From an uncultured Pelagibacteraceae bacterium (lineage in GTDB: Bacteria > Pseudomonadota > Alphaproteobacteria > Pelagibacterales > Pelagibacteraceae): DNA of 64,000 nucleotides. A program made the translations under genes and the position numbers. The stretch covers positions 62,001 through 126,000 of the forward strand of contig CABZDS010000001.1 of NCBI GenBank assembly GCA_902524595.1. The letters are read 5' to 3'. The first letter of the stretch is position 1, and each line of letters begins with the position of its first letter. Of the stretch, positions 46,820-55,147 are shown piece after piece. The notes below the pieces were generated by a model that saw only the letters and a list, made by a program, of their open reading frames with translations, did not search any database and was not told where the DNA came from.

Positions 46820-47245
46820 ATGAACACAGCACTTATTTTGATTATTGGTATACCAATCATTGAAATCTACCTTTTTATTAAAATTGGATCTCAAATTGGA
46901 GCTTTTAATACAATTTTATTAATAATTATAACTGCAGTCGTTGGAGTTTTATATGTAAGATATGAGGGTTTCAATACCCTAAAGTCAGGAATAAGTCAGT
47001 TAGTTAAAAACGAGTTACCTGTTTATGAAATTATTTCTGGTGCAACTCTTGCTTTTGCTGCTTTTTTATTAATTTTGCCAGGTTTTGCAACAGATTTACT
47101 TGGTATACTATTAGTCATTCCAATAACAAGAAAGTTAATACTAAATAGGTACATTAAAAAAAATACTCTCAAAAAAAGAGATAATAAAAATTACATTGAT
47201 GGAGAGTATGAAGATATAAGTGACGATAATGACAAAAAAATATGA
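46820..47245 (+). CDS. fxsA: FxsA family membrane protein
   Basis: A 141-residue protein with hydrophobic segments at about 3-20, 25-45 and 72-98, and the family motif PIIEIYLFIKIGSQIGAFNT plus ILPGFATDLLGILLVIP. FxsA is a cytoplasmic-membrane protein first seen as a suppressor of F exclusion of phage T7; its normal role is unknown. The C-terminal tail is charged. It overlaps the secB reading frame by 26 bases. Confidence 0.92.
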   Translation: MNTALILIIGIPIIEIYLFIKIGSQIGAFNTILLIIITAVVGVLYVRYEGFNTLKSGISQLVKNELPVYEIISGATLAFAAFLLILPGFATDLLGILLVIPITRKLILNRYIKKNTLKKRDNKNYIDGEYEDISDDNDKKI

Positions 47246-47651
47246 AATAATTTTAAAATATATCAAAGATCTTTCGGTAGAAATTCCCAATGCTGAAACA
47301 TATGTGCTTAGTAGAGAGTATATTACCAAATATTCATTAGGAATTAACATAACAACAAATCCCCTAAAAAATGAAATGATAGAGGTCATAACAAAATTTG
47401 ACTACAAAGATCCTAAAGAAAATATAAAAAAATCTTATTTTGAAATTTCTCAAGCTACAGTAATCAAAATTAAAGAAAAAAATTTGAAAAAAGAAGAGTT
47501 AGAAAAAATAATACTTTGTGAAGTTCAAAATGAAATATACAAAGATTTAGAAAGGGTATTTTTAGATATTATAAGAGACTCTGGTTTTCCAAATTTAAAA
47601 CTAGAAAAAAAAGTCGATTTTGAAGAGTTATATCAACAAAGATTGAATTAA
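47220..47651 (+). CDS. secB: Protein-export chaperone SecB
   Basis: A 143-residue protein with IKDLSVEIPNAETYV near the start, matching the SecB motif KDLSFENPxAP, followed by a beta-rich core and LCEVQNEIYKDLERVFLDIIRDSGFPNL, the region near the peptide groove. SecB tetramers deliver unfolded precursors to SecA. A second ATG at 47229 is an equally good start. It ends by overlapping the convergent dnaQ gene by four bases. SecB between fxsA and dnaQ/coaE near the origin is typical for alphaproteobacteria. Confidence 0.88.
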   Translation: MTIMTKKYEIILKYIKDLSVEIPNAETYVLSREYITKYSLGINITTNPLKNEMIEVITKFDYKDPKENIKKSYFEISQATVIKIKEKNLKKEELEKIILCEVQNEIYKDLERVFLDIIRDSGFPNLKLEKKVDFEELYQQRLN

Positions 47652-48316
47652 TAAAAATTTTTTTTCAATTGCTCACGGAGAAATTTTTTGTGAATTTCAA
47701 GTTCTTTTTTTGATATTTTTATAATTTTTTTGGAGTATTTATTTTTGTAATTATCTAAAGTAACATTTCTTGATTCATTCTGTTTTTTAAACTGAAAAAT
47801 AGGTTCTTTTTGATCTATCAAATTTATATAAACCTTAGATAAAAGCTCACAATCTAAAAGTGCTGTATGAGTTTTCCTTTTAGTATTATCTACTCTAAAT
47901 CTTTTGCAAAGAGCATCTAAGCTAATTGCCGAACCAGGATATTTATTTCTGGCTATCTCAAGAGTATCAATAACATTTTCTTTAGAGATAATTTTTTTAT
48001 TTATCAAAGAAAGCTCATTATTTAAATGACTAATATCAAAATCTGCATTGTGTATAATAATTTTTTTCCCATCTATAAATTTTAGAAAATCATCTACTAC
48101 ATCAATAAATTTTTTTTTATCCGAAAGAAATTCATCAGTATATCCATGTACTTTTAATGCACTTTCTGAAACTTTTCTCTCAGGATTTAAATAACAGTGA
48201 AAAACATTCTTTGTAGGAATTAAATTATTTAGTTCGATACATCCAATTTCAACAATTCGATGTCCATCTTTTACTGATAAACCCGTAGTTTCTGTATCAA
48301 GTACTATTTCTTTCAC
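47648..48316 (-). CDS. dnaQ: DNA polymerase III epsilon subunit
   Basis: A 222-residue 3'-5' exonuclease of the DEDDh type: LDTETTGLS near the start (first Asp and Glu), HNADFDISHLNNEL (second Asp), and HTALLDCELLSKVY with the catalytic His and third Asp. It proofreads for the replicative polymerase. The start codon is GTG (48316-48314), supported by the EIVLDTETTG alignment, and it lies 20 bases inside the coaE gene, so the two are coupled. Confidence 0.95.
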   Translation of the reverse strand: MKEIVLDTETTGLSVKDGHRIVEIGCIELNNLIPTKNVFHCYLNPERKVSESALKVHGYTDEFLSDKKKFIDVVDDFLKFIDGKKIIIHNADFDISHLNNELSLINKKIISKENVIDTLEIARNKYPGSAISLDALCKRFRVDNTKRKTHTALLDCELLSKVYINLIDQKEPIFQFKKQNESRNVTLDNYKNKYSKKIIKISKKELEIHKKFLREQLKKNFY

Positions 48317-48884
48317 TTATAATTTTCTTTTTTAATACTTTAATGTTTTTTTTCATTATATTTGCTGAAAAATTATTATCGACAACATAATTTGATAATC
48401 TTTCTTTTTTTAACAGTGATGACTGATTGGATCTAAGTTTATCTAAAATTTTCTTGTTATAATTTTTCCTTTTCTTTAATCTTTTAATAATTTTAGATCT
48501 TTTTGTTTTTACGAATATTAAAATATCTCCTTTTTTATTAAGCTTATTTTCAATAAGAAGTGGAATATCTAAAACTACCATTTTAGAATTTTTTTTTTCT
48601 TTTAAGAAATTTTTCATGTTTTTTCTAACTATAGGATGAACAATTTTAGAAATTTTATTTATATTTATATTTTTTGATAAAATGGCACTAATTAACTCGG
48701 ATTTCCTTACTGGAGAAGACTTGATATGATCAGGAAAAGTTTTTCTCAATTTTTTAAAACAATTTTCATCTTTTCTGTATATATAATTTACTACTCTATC
48801 TGCATTAAAAACTGGACAGTTAAATAACTTAGAAACAAAAGATTTTCCTGATCCTATTGATCCTAAAACACAAACTCTAATCAT
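48297..48884 (-). CDS. coaE: Dephospho-CoA kinase
   Basis: A 195-residue P-loop kinase phosphorylating dephospho-CoA, the last step of CoA synthesis. The P-loop is GSIGSGKSFVSKLF, then NADRVVNYIY and VVLDIPLLIENKL. The rest is Lys/Asn-rich as expected for a low-GC genome. It overlaps dnaQ by 20 bases. Confidence 0.93.
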   Translation of the reverse strand: MIRVCVLGSIGSGKSFVSKLFNCPVFNADRVVNYIYRKDENCFKKLRKTFPDHIKSSPVRKSELISAILSKNININKISKIVHPIVRKNMKNFLKEKKNSKMVVLDIPLLIENKLNKKGDILIFVKTKRSKIIKRLKKRKNYNKKILDKLRSNQSSLLKKERLSNYVVDNNFSANIMKKNIKVLKKKIISERNST

Positions 48885-48902
48885 TATAAATACAAAAAAT
48901 AT

Positions 48903-49643
48903 TTAAATACATCTCCCACCATCAACCTTTAAAACTGTTCCTGTTATCATACTTGCTTCATCAGAACATAGAAAACATGCAGCATTTCCCATATCCTGAG
49001 GTGTGGAAAATCTCCCTATTGGAATAGTAGATAAAAAAGCTTGCTTTTTTTCTGGGGTATCACCGCCCATAAAAGATTTTAATAATGGTGTTATTCCAGC
49101 GACAGGGGCTATTGCATTTACTCTTACTTTATATGGAGCAAGTTCGATTGCCATCGCTTTTGTTGCAGTTATCATCCACCCTTTGCTCGCATTATACCAA
49201 TTTAGCTTCGGTCTAGGGGATAAACCAGCAGTTGAAGCAACATTTAAAATGACACCTTTTTTAAGTTTTTTCATTTTTGGAACAAAAAATTTTCCGCAAT
49301 AATAGAGTGATTTTGCATTTACGTTAAAAACTTTGTCAAACTCTTTCTCAGTTACAGTTTCCATAAATTTAGGTTTGTGAGTTACTCCTGCATTATTTAC
49401 TATTATATCTATTTTATTATATTTTTTATAAACATGATTAAATAATGATTTAAAATTTGATGATTTAGAAACATCAGCAACAAAATAATCTTGAGACAAA
49501 TTTTTTGAAACCTTTTTTAACAATTTTGAATTTTGGTCTACCATTATTAAATTAGCACCCTCGTCAGTGAACTTTTTTGCTATACCTTTTCCAAATCCAG
49601 AAGCCGATCCAGTTATTATTGCAACTTTATTTTTTAATCTCAT
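48903..49643 (-). CDS. SDR family oxidoreductase
   Basis: A 246-residue classical SDR with ITGSASGFGKGIA (cofactor), VNNAGVTHKP, NVASTAGLSPRPKLNWYNASKGW (Ser, Tyr and Lys of the YxxxK triad in YNASK) and RVNAIAPVAG. All catalytic residues are in place, unlike the SDR at 4.9-5.6 kb. Relatives include 3-oxoacyl-ACP reductases and glucose dehydrogenases; the substrate is unknown. It sits between coaE and aroE. Confidence 0.92.
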   Translation of the reverse strand: MRLKNKVAIITGSASGFGKGIAKKFTDEGANLIMVDQNSKLLKKVSKNLSQDYFVADVSKSSNFKSLFNHVYKKYNKIDIIVNNAGVTHKPKFMETVTEKEFDKVFNVNAKSLYYCGKFFVPKMKKLKKGVILNVASTAGLSPRPKLNWYNASKGWMITATKAMAIELAPYKVRVNAIAPVAGITPLLKSFMGGDTPEKKQAFLSTIPIGRFSTPQDMGNAACFLCSDEASMITGTVLKVDGGRCI

Positions 49644-49646
49644 AAT

Positions 49647-50441
49647 TTAATTTTTTAATAAATTTATAGTTTCTTCGTCAATATCTGGTTCAATATTATG
49701 CCAAATATTAAAAGCTTTTTGAGCCTGATAAAGAAACATATTTAATCCATTTTCAAAATTATTTCCTTTTTGATTTCCTATATTAAAAAAATTCGTCTCA
49801 TGTGGATCGTAAATTACATCATAGAAAAATTTATTTTTTCCGAATTGACTAAAATCATGTTCAAAATTATCTTCTTTTTTTAAGCCTACACTGGTTGCAT
49901 TGATTATCATATCAAAATCTACTAAATCACCCCAATCCAATACCATTAAATCATTAAAAAAATCTTTTAACTCATCAGCCTTAACTTTCGTTCTGTTGCT
50001 CACAAATATTTTTGAAGCTTTCATTCTTTTTAACGCATATACTATTGATGGAACTACACCGCCAGCACCTAGAATAATTATGGTCTTATTAGTTACATTA
50101 TAATTTAATTTTTTTATGCTAAGTTCAAAACCATCAATATCAGTGTTGTGACCTATTAAATTTCCATTTTCAACAGAAATGGTATTTATGGATTTTGTTC
50201 TCAAAGCATGGCCACTTAAGACATTGATGTGGGGAATAATATCTTTTTTAAAGGGTACAGTTACATTAAGACCATTTAACTGACCTTGTTTTAAATTTTC
50301 ACATAATTCAGTTAAATCGCTTTTGTGGGTCTCCAATTTTCCATAAATTGCATCTAAATTGTGTTTTTTTATCCAAAAATTATGAAGTTTTGGAGATAGT
50401 GAATGATCTATTGGGTTCCCAATAACTAAAAATTTTTTCAT
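49647..50441 (-). CDS. aroE: Shikimate dehydrogenase
   Basis: A 264-residue NADP enzyme reducing 3-dehydroshikimate. Motifs are VIGNPIDHSLSPKLHNFW, NVTVPFKKDI, with the catalytic Lys, GHNTDIDGFE, ILGAGGVVPSI (Rossmann glycines), INATSVGL and YDVIYDPHET. Length normal. It overlaps maf by four bases. Confidence 0.95.
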   Translation of the reverse strand: MKKFLVIGNPIDHSLSPKLHNFWIKKHNLDAIYGKLETHKSDLTELCENLKQGQLNGLNVTVPFKKDIIPHINVLSGHALRTKSINTISVENGNLIGHNTDIDGFELSIKKLNYNVTNKTIIILGAGGVVPSIVYALKRMKASKIFVSNRTKVKADELKDFFNDLMVLDWGDLVDFDMIINATSVGLKKEDNFEHDFSQFGKNKFFYDVIYDPHETNFFNIGNQKGNNFENGLNMFLYQAQKAFNIWHNIEPDIDEETINLLKN

Positions 50442-51022
50442 TTATAATTACCTAGATACTTTTTAATATCAATTATAGGTAATCCCATAATAGTATTTTC
50501 ATCTCCATCAATCGATGTAAATAAATTTCTACCCTCTCCTTCTATTTGATAAACATTATACGCATACAGGGCTTCGTCAGTTATTTTTTCTAAATATTCT
50601 TTTAATTGATTGTCTGAAAAATTTTTCATTGTGAGGTACGCTTTATCTGTATAATTCCAAGTCATTGATCCATTTTTAGATATACAAACTGAACTTATCA
50701 ATGAATGTTTTTTTCCATTTAATTTTTTCAAAATATTGAAGGCTTCTATCCTATTTTCAGGTTTTGAAATTAATTCTCCGTTTAAATCTATTACACTATC
50801 TGCACCAAGCACCAAAACATCATAATTTTTTTGGCTAACCTTGTTTGCTTTTAGTTCGGCCAAATTTTTTGAAATTATTTCTGAAGATGCACCTTCATTT
50901 AATAAACTTTCTTTTACAGGATCCTCATCAATATTTGAAGGAGACACTAAACATTGAATTCCATTTTTTTTTAAAATTTCCTCTCTAACCTTACTTCTTG
51001 AAGCTAAAATAATTTTAACCAT
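50438..51022 (-). CDS. maf: Maf family nucleotide pyrophosphatase
   Basis: A 194-residue protein that hydrolyses non-canonical nucleoside triphosphates. I start it at the ATG 51022 because the family begins VKIILASRSKVREEIL; a longer reading to 51040 adds non-family residues. Other motifs are LGADSVIDLNGELISKP (Asp) and GEGRNLFTSIDGDENTIMGLP split across the end (SIDGDENTIMGLPI). It overlaps ppsR by eight bases and aroE by four. Confidence 0.93.
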   Translation of the reverse strand: MVKIILASRSKVREEILKKNGIQCLVSPSNIDEDPVKESLLNEGASSEIISKNLAELKANKVSQKNYDVLVLGADSVIDLNGELISKPENRIEAFNILKKLNGKKHSLISSVCISKNGSMTWNYTDKAYLTMKNFSDNQLKEYLEKITDEALYAYNVYQIEGEGRNLFTSIDGDENTIMGLPIIDIKKYLGNYK

Positions 51023-51836
51023 TTTTATTTTGTATTTCAAATATTTTTATTATTGAAGCTGCAGTTTCTTCGACAGATTTCCTTGTCACATCAATTATTG
51101 GCCATTTGTTAATTTTAAATAATTTTTTAGATTCTTCTACCTCAAGTCTAATTCTTTCTAGATTTGTGTAATCTGATGCTTCATTTTCTTTCAGTGAATT
51201 TAATCTATTTCTTCTTATGTCATACAACCTTTCAGCTTCTGTGGTTAAGCCAACAACACATAAATTTTTTGATTTGATAATATCATTTGGAATACTCATG
51301 TCATTTACGAGTGGAATATTTGAGGTTTTTAACCCCTTATTGGCAAGGTATATGGAAGTTGGTGTTTTGCTTGTTCTACTAACACCAACTAAAATAATAT
51401 CTGACTCTAATATGTTTTCGGTATTGTTACCATCATCATGATTCATTGTAAATTGTATTGCTTCAATCCTTTTATAATAATCTTCATCTAGAACATGTTG
51501 AGCACTAGGTTGATGAGTTGCTTTTTCATTTAAAATTTTTGAGAAGTTTAGTATTAAATCACCTAAAACACCAAAACATGGAATTTTTTTTTTGTTAGCT
51601 TCTTCGGCAAGAAATTTTGCTATTTTACTATTAACAACAGTATATAGAATTATTGGACTCTCTTGTTTTTTAGCATCATTCAGTATTGTAGAAATTTGAT
51701 TTTCGGTTCTAGTGAATGAGAACTGGTTCAAATCATAATTAAAATTATTGAATTGTGCTTTTAGAGCCATAAAGATTCTATCAAGTGTTTCTCCTGTTGA
51801 ATCTGATATCAAATAAACTTGATGTGTATTTTTCAT
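51015..51836 (-). CDS. ppsR: PPDK/PEP synthetase regulatory protein (kinase/phosphotransferase)
   Basis: A 273-residue DUF299 protein that phosphorylates and dephosphorylates PEP synthetase or pyruvate phosphate dikinase using ADP and phosphate. It begins VYLISDSTGETLDRI and has the P-loop-like DIILVGVSRTSKTPTSIYLAN, PLVNDMSIPNDI and VIDVTRKSVEETAA-type IIDVTRKSVEETAA. It is the first leftward gene next to the proposed origin; the gene on the other side is hemE. Confidence 0.93.
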   Translation of the reverse strand: MKNTHQVYLISDSTGETLDRIFMALKAQFNNFNYDLNQFSFTRTENQISTILNDAKKQESPIILYTVVNSKIAKFLAEEANKKKIPCFGVLGDLILNFSKILNEKATHQPSAQHVLDEDYYKRIEAIQFTMNHDDGNNTENILESDIILVGVSRTSKTPTSIYLANKGLKTSNIPLVNDMSIPNDIIKSKNLCVVGLTTEAERLYDIRRNRLNSLKENEASDYTNLERIRLEVEESKKLFKINKWPIIDVTRKSVEETAASIIKIFEIQNKNG

Positions 51837-52116
51837 GTATAAATTGTTTATAAATTAATTATAGAATAAGAAAACTTTTGATTTAACTATCACATCTAAA
51901 GTTAGTCTACTTTTTATTATTTAATTAACATTTTTATAAATGTGAATAAGTTATTAACAATTTTAATATATATAGAAGTGATCAAATAATCCAAGTTTTA
52001 AAGGTTCTTTTTTTTATAATAATGAATAAAAAGTGAGTAAAGTGTTGAAATTGAGTAATTTACGTTATCAACAATTCATACTAATAATAAATCTAAATAT
52101 AATTATCTTATTATAA
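51837..52116. other. Probable chromosomal replication origin (oriC)
   Basis: A 280-base non-coding, very AT-rich gap between the divergent ppsR and hemE genes. It contains a perfect DnaA box TTATTCACA on the minus strand (51949-51941) and two one-mismatch boxes TTATTAACA (51951-51959) and TTATCAACA (52065-52073) on the plus strand. A short inverted repeat ACATTT-TTAT-AAATGT lies at 51928-51943. Gene direction switches here, consistent with divergent replication forks, and hemE next to the origin is known in Caulobacter and relatives. parS and parAB lie about 10 kb to the right. Inference from sequence and context; no GC-skew test was possible. Confidence 0.75.
51941..51949 (-). promoter_or_regulatory. 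DnaA box, perfect consensus
   Basis: TGTGAATAA on the plus strand reads TTATTCACA on the minus strand, a full match to TTATNCACA. It abuts a near match at 51951-51959. Confidence 0.75.
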
Positions 52117-53118
52117 ATGACACCAATAAAAGAATGTTTAATAAATAATAAAACGGATCTCACGCCTATCTGGTTAATGAGACAAGCAGGCAGATATTTG
52201 CCTGAGTTTAGAGAGATAAGGAAAAATAATCCGAATTTTGTAGATCTTTGTTTGAACTCAAAATTATCAAAAGAAATAACTCTTCAACCAATAAAAAGGT
52301 TTGGTTTTGATGCAGCAATTATCTTTTCCGATATTTTAATGATACCTTACGGACTTGGTCAAAAAGTTGAGTTTAAGAAAAACTTTGGGCCTAATCTTGA
52401 AAATTTGGAGATAGATAAATTGCTAGAAATTGATGAAGAAAAATTTACAAAAAATTTATCTCCTATATACCAACTTTTAGTTGAACTAAAAAAAAGTGTA
52501 GATTTAAAAAAAAAAGATTTGATTGGCTTCGTAGGAGCCCCTTGGACTTTAATTGTATATATGATTAATAAGGTCTCCCCAAAAAATGGTTTAACAACTA
52601 ATTTTTTTTCAGATACAAGTTTAATTAATAATTTGTTAGAAATTTTAGATAAATTTATTAAAACTCACATTAAGAATCAAGTAAACGCCGGTGCCACTAT
52701 AATCCAAATATTTGATAGTTGGTCTGGACTTATAAAATCCGATTTTGATAAATACTTATACAATCCAACTTTATCTTTAGTTAATTATACTAAGAGCTTA
52801 GGAGTACCAGTAATTTGTTTTCCAAGAGGAATATCTGATTACAAAAAATTTTGCCAAATTGTCAAGCCAAGTATGGTGAACATAGACTATAATATAAATC
52901 CAAAGACTTTAATTGATAAAATTGAGATCCCAATTCAAGGTGGATTAGATCCAAAAGTTTTGCTAACAGATAATGAAAACTTAAAAATTGAGGTAACAAA
53001 ATATTTAGAATTGTTTAAAGATCATCCTTATGTATTTAATTTGGGTCACGGCATTCTTCCAGAAACAAAAATTGAAACAGTTGAAGAATTGGTTAAAATT
53101 GTTAGGAATTTTAAATAA
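52117..53118 (+). CDS. hemE: Uroporphyrinogen decarboxylase
   Basis: Decarboxylates the four acetate side chains of uroporphyrinogen III to give coproporphyrinogen III. The 333-residue protein has PIWLMRQAGRYLPEFR (substrate-binding Args), FGFDAAIIFSDILMIPYGLG with the catalytic Asp, LIGFVGAPWTL, and NLGHGILPET. All standard. It is the first rightward gene next to the proposed origin; hemH follows with a one-base overlap (TAATG). Confidence 0.97.
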   Translation: MTPIKECLINNKTDLTPIWLMRQAGRYLPEFREIRKNNPNFVDLCLNSKLSKEITLQPIKRFGFDAAIIFSDILMIPYGLGQKVEFKKNFGPNLENLEIDKLLEIDEEKFTKNLSPIYQLLVELKKSVDLKKKDLIGFVGAPWTLIVYMINKVSPKNGLTTNFFSDTSLINNLLEILDKFIKTHIKNQVNAGATIIQIFDSWSGLIKSDFDKYLYNPTLSLVNYTKSLGVPVICFPRGISDYKKFCQIVKPSMVNIDYNINPKTLIDKIEIPIQGGLDPKVLLTDNENLKIEVTKYLELFKDHPYVFNLGHGILPETKIETVEELVKIVRNFK

Positions 53119-54107
53119 TGGAAAAACATCCTGAAGTAAGGTTTGGCAAAACTGGAGTTCTAATTATTAATTTAGGAACCCCAGATTCAACAAAATGGTT
53201 AGATATTAGAAAATATTTGAAAGAATTTTTGTCTGACAAAAGAGTTATAGAAGTTAACCCAATTTTATGGCAGTTAATTTTAAATATCATTATTTTAAAC
53301 TTAAGACCATCTAAAACAGCAAAGGCTTATAAAGAGATTTGGATGAAGGACATAAATATGTCTCCCTTATTATATTATACTCAAAAACAAGCTGAAAAGG
53401 TTTCAGATTCAATATCAAATGAAAACTTAATAGTAGACTTTGCAATGAGGTATGGGAATCCAAGTATCAAAAGTAAAATTAAAAAATTACACGAAGAAGG
53501 CTGCGAAAATTTAGTTATTTTACCCTTGTATCCTCAATACGCTGCAGCTACAACTGCAACTGTTTGTGATGAGGTTTATAGGACACTTATGAATATGAGA
53601 TGGCAACCATCCTTACAAATAATACCTCATTATGAGTCTAACCCTTTGTACATTGAAGCATTAGTTAACTCTATCAATAAAAAAATTAGTGAGATCAATT
53701 GGAGGCCAGATTTGATATTGGCCTCATACCATGGAATTCCCAAAAAGTACTTCGATAAAGGCGATCCTTATCATTGCTATTGTCATAAAACTACTAGGTT
53801 AATAAGTGAAAAAATTAATGATATAGAAATTAAAACAACCTTTCAATCTAGATTTGGTCCACAAGAATGGCTTCAACCTTACACTGATAAAACACTTGAG
53901 AAATTACCAATAGAGGGAAAAAAAAATGTCTTAGCAATTTGTCCAGGATTTTCTTCTGATTGTGTAGAAACACTAGAAGAAATATTGATACAAGGTAAAG
54001 AGAGTTTTATGGAATCTGGAGGAGAAAACTTTGAAATGATCCCATGTCTGAACGATAACGATGATCATATTAAGCTTATAAATAATCTTATATTAAAAAG
54101 TATTTAA
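53118..54107 (+). CDS. hemH: Ferrochelatase
   Basis: Inserts ferrous iron into protoporphyrin IX. The 329-residue protein has GVLIINLGTPDS at the start, MRYGNPSI, LPLYPQYAAATTA, SYHGIPKKYFDKGDPYHCYCHKT split as SYHGIPKKYFDKGDPY with the catalytic His, FQSRFGPQEWLQPYT and CPGFSSDCVETLEEI with the catalytic Glu. The Cys-rich stretch may or may not bind an iron-sulfur cluster. Followed three bases later by hemG. Confidence 0.96.
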   Translation: MEKHPEVRFGKTGVLIINLGTPDSTKWLDIRKYLKEFLSDKRVIEVNPILWQLILNIIILNLRPSKTAKAYKEIWMKDINMSPLLYYTQKQAEKVSDSISNENLIVDFAMRYGNPSIKSKIKKLHEEGCENLVILPLYPQYAAATTATVCDEVYRTLMNMRWQPSLQIIPHYESNPLYIEALVNSINKKISEINWRPDLILASYHGIPKKYFDKGDPYHCYCHKTTRLISEKINDIEIKTTFQSRFGPQEWLQPYTDKTLEKLPIEGKKNVLAICPGFSSDCVETLEEILIQGKESFMESGGENFEMIPCLNDNDDHIKLINNLILKSI

Positions 54108-54110
54108 ATT

Positions 54111-54632
54111 ATGGAAGATTTAATTATTTATTCATCAACAGATGGACAAACAAAAAGAATTTGTGAGACAATAAAAGATCACATAGCATTAAATGATAAA
54201 ATTAAAATAGTTTCTTTAAATGAAGTTAACAAAGTTAACTTAGAAAAAATTAAAAAAATAATAATAGGGGCAAGTATTAGATATGGCAGACATAACAGAA
54301 AAGTACGAGATTTTGTTATAAAAAATAAACATATCTTAGAGACAAAAAAGACTGCCTTTTTTTCTGTAAATGTTGTTGCAAGAAAAGAGGAAAAAAGCAC
54401 CCCAGAAACTAACCCATATGTAAAAAAATTTCTTGCAAAAACCAAATGGAAACCAAACAAAGTTGCAGTATTTGGTGGCAAGGTAGATTACCCTAGTTAT
54501 AATTTTATAAATAAAAATGTAATAAGATTTATTATGATGATTACAAATGGTCCTACCAATACAGACAACTCATATGAATTTACCAATTGGGAAATGGTAA
54601 AAAAATTCGCATTAGAGTTAAAAGCTTTGTAG
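54111..54632 (+). CDS. hemG: Flavodoxin-type protoporphyrinogen IX dehydrogenase
   Basis: A 173-residue protein with the flavodoxin-like fold: IIYSSTDGQTKRIC (FMN phosphate loop, 5-18), IIIGASIRYGRH and FFSVNVVAR, with a C-terminal FTNWEMVKKFALEL. This is the menaquinone/ubiquinone-dependent HemG. It oxidises protoporphyrinogen IX to protoporphyrin IX, the step before HemH in the pathway. Most alphaproteobacteria use HemJ for this step, so the HemG type is notable. It forms hemE-hemH-hemG with the two preceding genes. Confidence 0.85.
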   Translation: MEDLIIYSSTDGQTKRICETIKDHIALNDKIKIVSLNEVNKVNLEKIKKIIIGASIRYGRHNRKVRDFVIKNKHILETKKTAFFSVNVVARKEEKSTPETNPYVKKFLAKTKWKPNKVAVFGGKVDYPSYNFINKNVIRFIMMITNGPTNTDNSYEFTNWEMVKKFALELKAL

Positions 54633-54633
54633 T

Positions 54634-55041
54634 CTAGTTTTTTCTAATATTTTTAGCAAACCTGAAAGACATAAAACATAGGTATACAAAAATACTACCA
54701 GTAATGAGCATCATAAGTTTTGATATATCTGCCCAAAAGTTATCAAAAAAGTTACCTTTTAAAATTAATCTAACAAAATCTAAACCACCCAAAAATGTTA
54801 CTAGACCTAATGAAGCAACTAGGTGCATGAAAAATTTTTTCTTCCTAAAAAATTTAATTGATAAAAATGAAAAAACTAAAATTATTAAACCAATATAACT
54901 CGGTATGTAGGATGTAAAAGACGAGCTGCCAGAAATAAAGCTTACAACTACCCCCCAAATAGTAAGAAAAAATCCATAATAAATAGACACTTGTTCTATG
55001 TTTTTATTAAAAACCTTAAATTCTGTGATTTCTTGTTCCAT
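54634..55041 (-). CDS. Membrane protein of unknown function (4 helices)
   Basis: A 135-residue protein with four hydrophobic segments (about 20-38, 44-62, 70-86 and 105-128). The N-terminus is charged and cytoplasmic. No recognisable domain motif. It is transcribed opposite to hemG and rho, with a one-base gap from the hemG stop and 106 bases to rho. I cannot name it. Confidence 0.6.
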   Translation of the reverse strand: MEQEITEFKVFNKNIEQVSIYYGFFLTIWGVVVSFISGSSSFTSYIPSYIGLIILVFSFLSIKFFRKKKFFMHLVASLGLVTFLGGLDFVRLILKGNFFDNFWADISKLMMLITGSIFVYLCFMSFRFAKNIRKN

Positions 55042-55089
55042 TAATGTTTATATCTACAACATTTTTTAAGATTTTAAAGTAATCAGGGG

Positions 55090-55118
55090 TTGAAATTTGT
55101 TTAACAAGTATCTATATT
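55090..55118 (+). promoter_or_regulatory. Candidate sigma-70 promoter for rho
   Basis: TTGAAA at 55090-55095 and TATATT at 55113-55118 are separated by exactly 17 bases, each one mismatch from consensus. A start near 55125 would leave a leader of about 20 bases before the rho ATG at 55148, with a run of C and A just before it. Found by eye only. Confidence 0.5.
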
Positions 55119-55147
55119 AATACTATCTAATTAACCCACCCCCCATT

